Shown piece by piece: positions 23,516-35,619 of a stretch of DNA of 64,000 bases. Both the position numbers and the translations under genes were made by a program. Numbering within the stretch: the first letter of the stretch is position 1; each line of letters starts with the position of its first letter. The notes under the pieces were generated by a model, which searched no databases, was not told where the DNA came from, and saw nothing but the letters and a program-made list of their open reading frames with translations. The stretch spans positions 946,001 through 1,010,000 of the forward strand of contig BSBK01000760.1 of the NCBI GenBank assembly GCA_027943335.1. The letters are read 5' to 3'. This stretch comes from Chamaecyparis obtusa (Eukaryota > Streptophyta > Pinopsida > Cupressales > Cupressaceae).

Positions 23516-24668
23516 AATGTTACACAAGTCTATAATAACTAGTAGGTCATCATTGGAAGAAATAGGGTTATTCTTGTCCCTTGTCTTGTCTAGCTCATTT
23601 GGATATTTGTTAGTAAGGAAAAAGTATTGTAAGATTCCCAATATTCTTGGGTGGTGACTCAAACATCTTTACAGCAGTGCTAGTCAGTAGATTATTTATC
23701 AAATGAGTTATAGAGGTACTAGGTCTCAGAGAAAGGAGCATCCTGAAGACGGAATGGAAGAAGGTTTTCCAAGCACTTCTAGGCCTAGTTAGACAAGGGG
23801 AGGAAAGAAGAAAAGAAATGTTTCTCATACTTGGAAAAGTAAAAAGGATACAAGGCAAGAAGCTCAAACCAATCCTGGTCAAGAAGAAAATATTTTAGAA
23901 TATGAAGAGGCTATTGATTTGGGATTGGACCAGTATGAGGATGAATTTAAAGTGGGAGATGATGAATTTGAGACCACTCTCCTAGAATCAGAAGAGATCT
24001 TTGAAGAGGTCTATGAATTGGAAAGAAGAGTCCAAGAACAAGTTTCTATTAGACAGCAAAGAGAAAAGGACAAAGAAGATAGAGTAAGACAAGCCATGAT
24101 AAGGTTTGATCAGCTAAAGAGGTAATTGTTAGATTTGGAGGCAATTAATTTTGTCCCAAAGCCTGAAAGAGGAGAGGAACAACCTATTTTGTAGAGAACA
24201 CATGAGATAACTAGGCCTAGAGATAAAGGCAAACAAAAGGCTGTTGGAGTTCAAATCAATGAACAAGTTCATGTGGAAGACCCATTAGAGCAAGGGTTGA
24301 GATTAGATGCAGACCTTGAGAAGGCTAGGAAGGAAAAATAAATATTAGATAAAGAATTAGAGAAGGTAGAATTGGAGGCCACTACTGTAGAAATGAGGAA
24401 TAAGATTGATTTTCTCAAGCATACATTAGGACCTTCAAATGTTGTTGCTTCCTTTTTGGGACAAGGTGGAAATCATGGTAACATTGCAACTCAAACAAAT
24501 GGCATTTCGGGTGCTACTAAGATTCCTGCTGGTTCAAACACAAGGACATCTACATCTCAAGGAATGGACCCACCTCAAGGAGTTCCTGTTCATGAAAGGT
24601 ACAAACAACTTATCTTTTTTGGTATTCCTGCTTATCCTAATGTAATTCCTGATGAAATTAGAAAGAAG

Positions 24669-25196
24669 CTCCCAAAGTTTGCTGGGAACAATGTCATCAC
24701 ATGTGAGGAACATCTAAAGAACTTTATAGATGTAATAGATGATTATAATGTTGAGCCTGATGATGTTGTAATGAAGTTATTTGTACAATCTCTGACTGAG
24801 GATGCTAGGGACCGGTTTAGAGGATTTCCCCATGCTAGTATAGGATCTTGGAATGAATTTAAGAATTGTTTCAAGGAGCATTATGGAGATAAAACAAATG
24901 AGGGTTTTATTTTGATTGAATTCAATAACATAAAGAAAAATCAGAATGAAGAGGTCCTTGAATTTAATATAAGATTGCAAAAGGCTATGCATAGGCTCCT
25001 GCAAGTTATCAGATTAGATGATAGAGTGTGTCTTGTGACATACTTAAATGATTTTGATGCAAAGATGGGTTACCTTTTAAGGGATAAGAACCCTAGAAAT
25101 CTTGGGGAGGCTTACAAGTTGGCTATCAACATAGAAAGTAATAGAAGAATATCAGGAAAATTAGGGAGAAGAGATGATTATAGGCCTCAAGTGCAA
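24669..25196 (+). other. Gypsy gag capsid domain
   Basis: Retrotrans_gag-type helical domain. LPKFAGNNVITCEEHLKNFI begins it, and WNEFKNCFKEHYGD and NIRLQKAMHRLL follow, as in plant gypsy gags. The zinc finger lies separately about 300 bases downstream and has the spacing CX2CX3HX4C, one residue shorter than the usual knuckle. Confidence 0.8.
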
Positions 25197-26894
25197 AATA
25201 AGAAAGAAATGGGAAGGTCTGCTAATTTTAAGCCAAAAGAGGAGGATAATCTAAAGTAGATTCTAAGTGCTTTAGAGGATCTAAAGCCTAATGAAAAAAG
25301 AAACAATAGGGTTGTAACAAATGACCAACCTGTTTCAAGTAATTTTAGTAGGAAACCAAGAATGCAGAATTACCCATACAATACTCAGTGGAAGGATGGC
25401 AAGCCCATTTTTCCAGTTAAAAGGGATAGGCTTGATGATAGGATTATTGATCCTTTGAAAAGAAATTTAGTTAACATGAATGATGATATCCCATGGTGTG
25501 CTGCTTGTCAATCTCATCATAGTCCAGAACATTGTGTTATTGCTCTAAATTTATCTAAGAATCAAGAACAGGATGAGCAATATGATCAAAGTGGTTGTCC
25601 AATGACTTCTTCACATGCATGGGATGAGGTTGACTCTACTGATAATGAGGAAGAAGAATTTGATGATGTTGGATGTGGTGTAGTGAAGTGTGAGGAACAT
25701 GTTTCCTTAAGGAGACCCTCTAATGAGGAAATTGCTCAAATCACTGCAGACATGGTCACTCAAGCTAGGAGCAATTATAATTTGAGAAATAGGGCAGTTG
25801 GAAGCATAAATGGTAAACTAGGTAGCATGTTTATCAAGAAATTAGAAAATAGTACACAACAGCATGAGGAAAAGGAGAAAGATGCTAGTGTTGTCAGTAA
25901 GGTTAAAGTAAAAAAGAAGATGGGACCTACTGCAATACCTCAAGGTAAAGCAAAGACACCAGAGATAGTTGTTCCCATACCTCAGAAGGATGATGAATTT
26001 GTGCAAAGGGGTAAATCTAACTTGATTGTCACAGTGGAAGATAAAGATGTCACTGAGATTAAGGAAGACATGGGCAACCATACATATGTTTCCATTGATA
26101 TGACTAAATTGCTTTCACAAATAATTGTCAAGGTTTCATTGTTAGAAATGATGAGAATAGAAGAGCATAAGGTGAAAGCTTTGGATTGGGTAAATGGTGC
26201 CTCTTCTATAAAGGTCCAAGAAATGAACAGAGGTGATAAGCATATGGCTTCTTTAGATGACACACCTGACAGTAAAAATGAGGAAATTGTCTCTAAGATT
26301 CCTCAGATATTTTTGAATGCAAATGTTGTAAATACTGCATCATTGACAGTTGATCATTTTTTCTTGTCTCTTATGATAAATGGAAAACTTTTGAAGAATT
26401 GCATGATTGATTCTGGAGCATCAAACACTATCATGCTTGTAGAAATCATGAAGTCACTGGGACTAAAGGTTGATACACCTCATGGGAGATGCCAAGCTAT
26501 GGACTCAAGAGAAGTGCCAGTTATTGGTACCATTAAGGCTTTGCCTTATAAATTAGCAACATTTCCTAACAAACAAATAACTATGAGTGTTCTTGTAGTT
26601 GATATTCCTCCTCAGTATGGAATACTATTATCTAGAAAATGAAGTGCTTCTATGGGAGGAAGTATTCAATGTGACTTGTCTTTTTCTACTTTTAGCATTG
26701 GAGGAGAAAGTGTGAAAATTTCAAGGGAAACTAGAACCCCACATATGATTGAGGAGGATGAGGATGACAATATGAATTGTTTTGTTGACACTGACATTGG
26801 TTCTTTCCAAGTTCAGGAGAGAGAGGTGCAAGAAAAGGTCAAGCCTATCCTTCTGGCTGATGATGAAAATAACATGGCAGAAGGTAATGTCTTA

Positions 26895-27270
26895 TGGACC
26901 CTATATTTTGATGGAGCAAGTTCAAAGGAAGGTGTCAGAGCAGGAGTGCTATTGATATCCCCAAGTGGTAAGACTTTCAAGTTTTCTTTCACTCTCTTGT
27001 TCCTTTGCACAAATAATGTTGCTGAATATGAGGCCCTACTGATTGGTTTGAGACAAGTATCAAAACATGGAATCAAACATCTTAGGGTGATTGGTGACTC
27101 TGAGTTAATAATTTCTTAGATTAGATCAAGGTATGCATCTAAGAATCAAAGGCTGAAACAATATAGAAATGTTGTTTGGGATGAAATTGAAGGTTTCAGT
27201 GCCTTTGGTATTGATTGGGTGGATAGAAGCCAAAATAGGATGGCTGATTTATTAGCAAACATAGCATTAA
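26895..27270 (+). other. Extra (archaeal-type-like) RNase H domain upstream of reverse transcriptase
   Basis: WTLYFDGASSKEG carries the first catalytic Asp, NVAEYEALLIGL the Glu, LRVIGDSELII the second Asp and QNRMADLLAN the last Asp. The set matches the active site of the additional RNase H known from Tat-lineage gypsy elements. One TAG stop lies at 27117-27119, where Gln is expected. Here the domain lies between protease and reverse transcriptase, not after the gypsy RNase H. Confidence 0.8.
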
Positions 27271-28649
27271 GGCCAAAGGATATTACCTTTGCAGGGATAT
27301 CCAGGATTGAGTGTAAGTTTAGGCCTTCTATCCTAGACAATGTTCAGAATTGGCAGGTATTTTTTGATGATCAGGATATACTAAGGTTTTTCCAGTTTGA
27401 TTCTCATTTTGATGTTCAGGAGATGGATTTCAACACTTATGTTGACATCAAAAATGGAAAAGAAAATGTTCTTGGCAAGGAAGTTTTGCAATTAAGATCA
27501 AATAGGATCCCAAGGGGACTGGTTTCTCTTGAGAGGGCATTTGATGATAAAGAAAGGACTTATTTTCCTAAATTTGTTGATAAGGTAAATGATTTGGAGG
27601 AAGTAAATTTAGGAACAAGTCAAATACCTAAAAATGTTTATATAGGTAAATGTTTGTCCCAAAGAACTAGGAACAATTTGATTGATCTTCTCAAAAGATT
27701 TAGACATGTCTTTGCATGGTCTTATGATGATTTGAAATCCTATAGGGAGGATCTATTCCAGCATGAGATACCATTGAAGGAAGGAACCAAACCTTTTAGG
27801 CAAAAATTAAGGCCTGTGAATCCTACCTTGGCACCAAAAATGCAAGATGAACTCAAAAGGATGATGGATGCTAGCATCATCAAGCCTGTCAGACATTCTA
27901 CTTGGGTGTCAAACTTGGTTCCAGTCAGAAAAAAGAATGATGACATTAGGTTATGTGTTGATTTTAGGAATTTGAATGTCAATTCTTTGAAGGACAATTA
28001 TGGTTTGCCTAATATGGAGAATATGCTACAGAAGGTTACTAGATCAAAGTTAATGTCCATGATGGATGGTTTCTCTAGATATAATTAGGTCATGGTCAAG
28101 GAGTCAAAATAGTTCAAGATTGCATTCACTACCCCTTGGGGAACATATGTTTATGTTAGGATGCTTTTTGGCCTGACAAATGCAGGAGCTACTTTTTAGA
28201 GAGCTATGGATGTGGCCTTTGCAGACTTCATAAATAGATTTCTAGTGGTATATTAGGATGATCTCACAACATATTCAGATAAGGAAAGTTAGCATTGTGA
28301 GCATCTTAAGAAGATTTTTATTAGGGCTTTGGAGTATGGGATTTCTTTGAATCCAAAGAAGTGTTCTTTTGGTGTTGTGGAAGGCAAGCTCTTGGGACAT
28401 ATTGTGTCCAGGGATGGAGTGAGAATTGACCCTAAAAGGGTTATGGCCATAGACAAGCTTTCACTACCTAGAAATATTAAAGGAATACAATCCTTCTTTG
28501 GGCAGGTAAACTTTCTAAGGAGATTTGTTACAAATTTTGTAGAAATCGGCATCCCTATCTCTAGAATGTTGAAAAAAGAAGCAAAGATTGAATGGAATGA
28601 AGAAGCAAATGAATCTTTCAGAAGTATCAAAAAGGCCATCAAGGATGCT

Positions 28650-28990
28650 CCAATTTTGAGGACACCTGATTATGGTAAGCCCATGCAAATATTTTCTTTT
28701 GCCTCTTGTCATACGGTTGTAGCAGTTTTATTGCAAAAGAATTTAGATGGATATGAACAACCTATATCATTGTTTAGCAAATCACTACAAGCAGCAAAAA
28801 TGAAATATGATATTACTGAGAAACAGGCTTATGCCTTAGTCAAAGTAGTCAAGGCTTTTAGATGTTATCTTGTAGGAGCCAAGTTGGTTGCTTATGTTCC
28901 TAGTGTTGTAGTTAAGGATATATTGGTGCAACAAGAAGTTTCAGGGAAAAGATGTAGATGGATCAATAGGATCCAAGAATTTAATATTGA
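28650..28990 (+). other. Degenerate gypsy RNase H (tether-like)
   Basis: The region DYGKPMQIFSFASCHTVVAV aligns with the normal start of gypsy RNase H, but the catalytic Asp of the usual TDAS is replaced (FSFAS). EKQAYALVKVVKAFRCYLVG keeps the fold. Loss of catalysis here with a complete active site in the other RNase H matches the division of labour described for dual-RNase-H elements. Confidence 0.65.
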
Positions 28991-30533
28991 TATGTAGATT
29001 ACAAAGTTGGTAAGAGGCTTAGGTCTTGCAAAGTTAATGGCACAAAGCAGTTTAATTGCAAATCATGTGAATATGTTAGAAGAAGAACAAAGGCCATATA
29101 TTTGTGATTTGGATTATTGTGACTGGTACAAAGATGTTATTGGTTACTTGCAAAAATTGATCCTCTCCCTTGAGATGGATGAAAATAGAAGGAGAACTAT
29201 CAAGTTGTAGTCTGCAAGGTATGCCATTATACATGGTAAGTTGTGGTGGAGAAGCAATGAAGGAGTATTGCCAAAATGCATAGACCATGAGAGGTTTGAG
29301 TCTCTGTTAAAGGAAATGCACCAAGGTGTGTGTGGAGGACACTATATGGAAAAGACCATAGCTCACAAGATCCTTAGGTTTAGATTTTGGTGGCCTATAG
29401 TTTTCAAAGATACACATCAGTTTGTAAGAAAATGTGATGCATGTCAGAGATTTGCTGGTAAGTTGAAGTTTAATGGAAATTTTCCATTCCGACCTGTTAC
29501 AGTTTAGGCTCCTTTCCAGAAGTGGGGTATTGATTTTATTGGAGAAATTCCAAACAAGTCTAGTGGTGAACATTCTTACATACTAGTGGCAATAGACTAT
29601 TTTACCAAGTGGGTTGAAGCTATCCCTACTAGAAAGGCTACTAGAAAAGTGGTAGCAGATTTTATGATGTAGAACATCCTTACTAGGGTTGGTTGCCTAG
29701 AGGTAATTGTGGTTGATAATGAAATGTGTTTTAGATCATAGGAATTTAGTGATTTTTGTCAGCAATATGGGATACACATTTCATTTTGTTCCCCATATCA
29801 TCCACAATGAAATGGCCAGGCCGAGTCCAGTAACAAAAGTCTGATTAAGATTCTCAAGAGAGTGTTGGACAAGAATAAGAAATCCTGGGACTCAAAGTTA
29901 TGGTGAGCACTATGGGCTGATAGGGTAACTATAAAGAAGGCCATAGGTTGTGCTCCATTTGATTTGGTATATGGAATAAGTGCTAGATTGCCTCAAAATA
30001 ATCTATTGTAGATGTATAATTTTATCCAAGCATATGATGAAGAATTGAATGATGAGATGAGAGTAAGAATGGATGAACTGATCCAATTGGAAGAAGTAAG
30101 GAGAGACGTGCATGAAAGAAATGAGACATTGCAGAGACAATGTAAGAATTTTTTTGATAGGAGGGCTACTCAAAGGAGTTTTGAAATTGATGAGCTTGTC
30201 CTGATGTGGAATGCAAGGTTAGCTGATAAGGGGAAGCATGGAAATTTTCATTCAATTTGGTTTGGTCCTTATCTCATTGAGAGAAAATGGGGGACAGATT
30301 CATATGTCCTGAAGGATTTAACTGGTGGTACTTTAGAATTGCTTGTTCATGGAAAATTCCTAAAGTTTTACTTCTCCTGAAGTATCTTTTCCATGAGCAA
30401 TAGTTTAGGTTTTCCCCTGTACAGTCATCTATTTTTTCATTTTGGGTCAAAGTTTTGAGTTGGTCTACTCTTCCAGGAGATTCAGGCTTCTTGTTGTATA
30501 TGCAGGAGATACACGTCCTTGAGTATGAGCCAC

Positions 30534-32875
30534 TGTTAGTACCTGCAAAAAAATTTCATTGCTGTCTATCCTTTTCCCTGGTCTCTGCAATGTTTTCCTG
30601 GTCTTTGGCTAAAACCTAGGTAAAACTTCATATTTCTAGCTGTTTGTTTGGAAAACCCTAAGTGTGCCCTAGCCTTGTTCTAATTTTATGTTACCTTTTT
30701 GGGCCACTTAAAAGTCCTATAGTGCATGTGCTAATTTTTGACTACTTAGTCGCATGATCGCTTGAGCCTTTTTCATGTTATGTGATCATGTGACTAAGGT
30801 TTTATTTTGGGCCCCTTTAATTTTTCCCGCTATGCCTAAGTCTCCCCAGTTAATATTTACTAAGTCTATTGCCCGGTGGATTTAATTTTTTCCTAGGTCC
30901 CAGCGCTTGATTTTTATAATGTTTTTGGCCTTTGAATTTTCTCAGGCCCAGCCTCTCTAACACCATGTCAATCTAATGGTGGGTGCATCTTCTCATAGGG
31001 TGTGTCAAAGGCTTGCAAACATGTGCCAGCCACTGATTCTACTTTATGATGTTGCCTTTCTTTTCAAGCGGGTCCACATGCCATGTAAGTAGAGTTGGTG
31101 TTCTTTAATTGGTCTGCATGACCATGAGTTGGATGTTCTGTCAGGTGGGCCTAGTATCTCAATGTAAAGATTTGAGATCTATGGTGGGCACATGATCTCA
31201 AGGAATCTTTGGAGCCCTTGAGATTATATGCCAGCCATTCAATCTCCCATGTGTTAAAGAATGACAATAGTGGGTCCGATGTGCCACATGGTGCTGACTT
31301 ACTTTTTCCTGATTGGTCGAGGCATTGATGATTTAGATATGTGTCAGTGGGACCTGGTTGCCGATGTGTTTTGAGGGCCCTGACATCCATAGAGGATCTA
31401 TGGTTGGCATAAGTTCTCATGGGATTTGTCAAAGCCATGAGATCTTGGCCGTTGATTTTACTTTTTCTCAGGCACTGATAAGGGTGGGTCCTATTTGTCA
31501 GAGGGTGTTGACATGCGCATTTTTCATTAGTATTGATTGCTGGCGTGGACATGGAATTTTTAGGGTTTTGTGACTATTGTAAGGATTAACATAAGTTGTT
31601 TGATCTGTCGAGAAAGTAAAGGGATCTACAGTCACATTTTAAACCGGAGCTTGTATCCGTTGGTTTTCAAATTCAAATTGTTTCTGCAGGGTTTGGAGAC
31701 AATGCGCCAAATGAGGCCATATTGCAAGACCATTTTTTATCATTCCAGCTTGGTTGTGGGTGAGATTTTATGAGGAAGGTCTTGGTGGTTGTTCCAACAT
31801 GATTTTTTTTGTCCTTGGAGATGGTACAGGGTTGGATCTATTGTAGAATTTGATGATTATTTTTTATCTTACTAGCCTTGTGCTTGGAGCTTGTCTTGTT
31901 TGGCTTTCATTCTTTTTGTTGAGTTAGGTAGTTTTGAAATTGTTGCTTTGAATGGTCATTAGTGCTTGTTGCAATCCTTGAGATAAAAGTATTTTTCATG
32001 ATCATTCAAAGGCATTGGGTGTTAGGTGTTCAAAAACTTTTGCTTGGTGAGCCCTATTCTCAGTCAAGGGTTTGTAATAGTTTTGGATTCAGTGTTTGTT
32101 AATGAAAGAAGAAAGTTGCAGGTCTAAGCTATAGTTTGCAAGTAGGATCCCTTGTGATTCATTGTATACACATAAGGAATTCATCATACTTAATACAAAT
32201 ATCTGATTCTTATCTCTCCTTTGTGTCAGGTCAAGTAAGCTTTGAGTTTTCTGGCTCATTACATATTGTTTTTATGTATGTATCTTCATTCTTGAGTTCT
32301 GATCTAGGATTGGATTAAACAATGCTCTAAATGAGATATGAGTCTACCCTTGTCTATGTAAGGATGTCTTGTAAGTAGTAAAGATTAGGATAAATGTATT
32401 TATGGCTATGAATTCTCAGATATTTTCAAATTTGTGTGTCTTTGTGTCTAAGGAATCTTGCCCAATGGATGAGGCACTGGCCTAAATGAGTACCTCTCTT
32501 GTTAACATATATTGATTGAAGTTATTACATTCCAAATCTTAAAATAAATAACCTTTTCAAGCTTTAAGTTGTAGGTTGTGTGGTTTGGAACCGTATAGTA
32601 ATGGAGAGTCAATGAATGTGAGGTTAGCATTTAGTATTTTCTTACTATCAATCTATTGTTGAGACCCAGTCTTTGGTGTGTGAAGTATAATTTTCACTGG
32701 GTTAGGTGCACCCACCTTGGTTTTGTAGAGCTAGAAGTGAAGAGGGTAGTCTTGTCCCTATAGTTGGTCCAGTTACCCTAAGACCCTTATACATTTTGGA
32801 ATTAACCAATCCTAAAATCAACCTGAGGGTATATTGGCAGCCTAAGAGCATAAGCATCCATTTTGAACACCAACA
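30534..32875 (+). repeat. Gypsy 3' LTR
   Basis: Begins TGTTAGTACCTGCAAAAAAA and ends CACCAACA. At 2,342 bp it exceeds the 5' LTR by a 686-bp block (30946-31631), which holds three diverged repeats of about 215 bases built on ATCTATGGTKGGC and GCCAGCCATT-like sequence. GGGTT follows at 32876-32880. No convincing polypurine tract precedes it. Confidence 0.92.
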
Positions 32876-32880
32876 GGGTT
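32876..32880. other. Target site duplication GGGTT, right
   Basis: Matches 21832-21836 exactly. Confidence 0.85.
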
Positions 32881-34068
32881 GCCACATTGCAATATCTAAT
32901 AGGTGGACATAAAGTATTTCTACTCAAGTGTTAGGCTCATCAATAGTTTCCAAGTTAGAAAAAACTATAACCAATCAAAACAATCCATGTGCGTATATCT
33001 AGCAATGGTCCCACCTGTCATGAGTGCAAAAGAATAGAGTAAGATCTACGGTTGTCGCATGATGGCATAGGTTCAAATTATTCTCTAGGAACATGCGACC
33101 ACCATTGGATTTCCTATGATTCCAAGTGGACTATAGTGTTGACAAATTAATAACCAAGGTGGTTAGGACTTAGGAAAGCTTCAAAGGGGGTCAGGCTCAG
33201 GTGAATGAAGAAGTATTACTAACATAACCCTACGTGGTGATATATTTTGGCACATGCTTTTTAAGGACTTTAGTGATTTGCAAAAAGTAATGATCAAATA
33301 GAAACCTTAAAGGAAGACCTAGGGTTCGAAAATAAAAGCATTAAGGGTTTTTCTCAGGACTGGTTTTATTCAACTAGGGCTTGCTAGATTATAGTGGAAA
33401 CTTGGTAATTTTGCAAGATTCTTTTGGGTTTTTGTAGAAAAATTTTCTCAAAAATAGGATCATATTTACCAACTTCAATTTTGTAAGGAAATTGTAGAAT
33501 TTTATGTTTTCAAAATTGAAGTGCCAACAGAATCGATGGTAATGCACATCACCTTAGACCGAAAGAGTAGAAATATTTTTGTACAGAGGCATGCAAAATG
33601 GCTATTTTCACCAATTAGAAAAGTCTTCTACTATTTTCATTCACTCACAAGGCAAAAGAAGACATTTTGAATAAATTTTTATATTGCCTAATAGAATTTC
33701 AAAAAAATATATTTAAAAATAATAAATTCAGAAGTTATGTCTACAGACTTTAAAATAAATTTTAGAATAGAGAAATTTTTTTACTAAACACATTATTCAA
33801 ATAAAAATATATAGAAAGGGGAGTGACATAAAAATATTAATTCTATGTCTGTTTAGTCATTTTTGTTTGTGTGACTAATTATCTAACTAATATTATCAAG
33901 TATATCAGTAAGTGAAGATAGAAGTGAATCAATCTTCATTTTTAGGGGAAAATATTTTTTTTTCAAGGGGAAAATCTTCATTTTCAGTAAACTTGAGCTA
34001 TTAGTGAACAAGCATTATTGATGAAATGAAACTTATAAGTATATAAGTCTATGATATTATCAAATGTT
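32881..34068. other. Right part of hairpin array, then AT-rich DNA
   Basis: The fourth GTCGCATG...CATGCGAC unit is at 33054-33099, followed by the ACCATTGGAT block, so the array interrupted at 21836 resumes here. From about 33130 to 34068 there is AT-rich DNA with no ORF of note. Two TTTAGTCATTTTTG / GTGACTAATTAT motifs near 33855-33890 resemble the CACTA subterminal repeats at 63460-63700. Confidence 0.5.
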
Positions 34069-34073
34069 AGTAT
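34069..34073. other. Target site duplication AGTAT, left
   Basis: AGTAT directly before TGTAAG recurs at 45675-45679 directly after the other LTR, setting the bounds of family B. Confidence 0.75.
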
Positions 34074-35006
34074 TGTAAGATATAAAAATATATATTTATA
34101 TAAATGGGGTATATATATTTTTATATCTATGTTATGTCTCTATGTGGAAAATGTTGTGGACATATACTATCTTTTAATCCAAGACAAGGAGATTCCAATT
34201 GATTAACCGAAAGGAAACAATCAATGCTAAAAGGAATCACCAAGTTATCGATAAAGAGGGAAAGGGGGTCTAATTTATTACTTATAAAGTAAAACAATAA
34301 ATCAGAAAGATTAGGATAAAATAAAACACTTATCTTGAAATGTAGCAGATCTGGAAATACCTATTTTTAGGTGTCTGTACTAAGTTTCTAGAAATTTTGC
34401 AATCAAATCTGGGACAGAAACACAGAGATAGAGGAAACCCAAAAATATTTTTCTTTTCTAAGCTAGGTCGACCTTGACACAAATATAGGTCAACCTTAAT
34501 CCCTTTATGTCGACCTTGACCTGCACTGCTCCAACGGAGATTCTATTCACGGATCCCAAAAGTTTACTGAAAAGGGTATTCAAATCTGCTCTGTAATTCA
34601 CTGTTCCATATCTGTTCCTACAAGAAAAATGGTTTTGTTTTTTTGGGGAGGGGTTTGCCTTAGTCAAACCCCGATTTAAGAATTAACCTTGAAATCAAAA
34701 CTAAAATGGAGAATGCTTGCAAGTAGTAGAAGTAGATCTAACAATGATGCTATGATATTAAATAGATATGCAATTGTATTTGAAATGTAAACAAGTATGT
34801 TAATATGGAAGCTAAGACTCAACATCAAAATCCATAAATGTAAATCAAAACCTCCATGATTATATGCTTGGAATCCACCTTGAAGGAAGAATGAATGAAT
34901 CTTGAGGATGCACAAAGGATCTTGAAGGAAGATCACACCATTATGATAGATAGATCTAGGGTTTGAATGATGAATCTTGAATGCTTGAACAAAATCCATT
35001 CAAAGG

Positions 35007-35109
35007 CTTGAATGCTTGAATCCTTGATCTTCAATGGAGAACTTGAATGCTTGAATGCTTGAATCCTTGATCTTCAATGGAGAACTTGAATGCTTGAATG
35101 CTTGAATAT
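35007..35109. repeat. GCTTGAAT minisatellite in family B 3' LTR
   Basis: Units made of repeated CTTGAATG followed by CTTGATCTTCAATGGAGAA occur twice in full here and once at 45103-45163 in the partner LTR, so unit number changed after insertion or between copies. Confidence 0.8.
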
Positions 35110-35188
35110 AGATGATTGCTTGAATGCTTTCTTTCTTCACCTTCTTTTTCTTATTTTCTTGCTTGCCAAAATGAGAGGAAAAGGCTTC

Positions 35189-35196
35189 CTTATATA
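35189..35196 (-). promoter_or_regulatory. TATA box, family B 3' LTR
   Basis: TATATAAG on the minus strand about 420 bases into the LTR, followed by GAAGCC. It is conserved at 45242-45249 in the partner LTR, which supports a core promoter at the U3/R boundary. Confidence 0.5.
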
Positions 35197-35619
35197 TTAG
35201 TCTAGGGCACAAATTTCTAGAGAGGTTGAAATATGAGAAATAAATTCCCATTAGGCCTATACCCTTAGAAGTGGACCTATATTAAATATCTTTTAAGAGT
35301 CACCACTTCGAAACCTGAAACAACTGAACCAGAAGAGGAAAAATAAACTTTTGAGTTTCCCCCGCATCCAGCACACTTTTCGATGAAAAGGGGGACTTGG
35401 GTCAAGGTCAAGGTTGACCTTGAACGAGGGGGTTAAAACCATTGGAAAATATGCCACTGGGGAAAACAGTGCCCGAAGAGGTCCAATCAGAGTCCTAAAT
35501 AGGTACATAAGATGGAAAAGGGGTAGAAAATAGAGGACAACATGACAATGGCCCAAAACACCCCCTAAGGAGGGCTAAACATTCTTAACATGGAAGTGCT
35601 TCCATTTTAAGATGATACA

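Larger units (their letters stand above)
23703..30380 (+). pseudogene. Gypsy gag-pol polyprotein
   Basis: One uninterrupted frame of 2,226 codons from ATG 23703 to TGA 30378-30380, with about 20 stops and no frameshift. The layout is as follows. An acidic coiled N-terminus (23703-24370). A gag core (about 24669-25196). A zinc finger CAACQSHHSPEHC near 25500. A protease with MIDSGASN at 26403. An extra RNase H at 26895-27270. A reverse transcriptase at about 27760-28420, whose catalytic Y-DD has a stop at 28254-28256 in place of the second residue. A degenerate RNase H at about 28650-28990. An integrase with an HHCC finger (29316-29450) and catalytic D, D and E in GIDFIG, VVDNE and the GQAE block. 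The protein would make capsids and copy and integrate the element. The frame ends 153 bases before the 3' LTR. Most stops are TAG. Confidence 0.9.
21837..32875 (+). mobile_element. Complete Ty3/gypsy LTR retrotransposon (Tat/OTA-like)
   Basis: An 11.0-kb element bounded by LTRs 21837-23494 and 30534-32875, flanked by GGGTT duplications, with a primer site at 23498-23515 and one long gag-pol frame at 23703-30380. Domain order is gag, CX2CX3HX4C finger, protease, extra RNase H, reverse transcriptase, degenerate RNase H, integrase. No envelope-like ORF is present. The dual RNase H places it near the Tat/Ogre/Retand branch of plant gypsy elements. About 20 stop codons make it inactive. It sits inside the repeat array of family C. 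Confidence 0.92.
34074..35619 (-). repeat. Family B 3' LTR
   Basis: 1,546 bp, minus-strand TGTATCATC to ATATCTTACA. It includes a TATA box (35189-35196), a GCTTGAAT minisatellite (35007-35109) and repeated GTCGACCTTGAC motifs (34467-34530). Compared with the other LTR it has an additional minisatellite unit of about 43 bp. Confidence 0.85.

Noticed and set aside
23321..23662. 113-residue ORF antisense in the gypsy 5' LTR, with a similar one at 32702-32887
   Set aside because: The similarity is explained by the LTR being duplicated. There is no sign of selection on the frame.
30481..30533. Polypurine tract expected before the gypsy 3' LTR
   Set aside because: The sequence there (GCAGGAGATACACG and on) is not purine-rich enough to call. 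I left it unannotated.
31151..31552. 133-residue minus ORF in the gypsy 3' LTR
   Set aside because: It lies wholly in the 686-bp LTR repeat block and follows its repeat structure.
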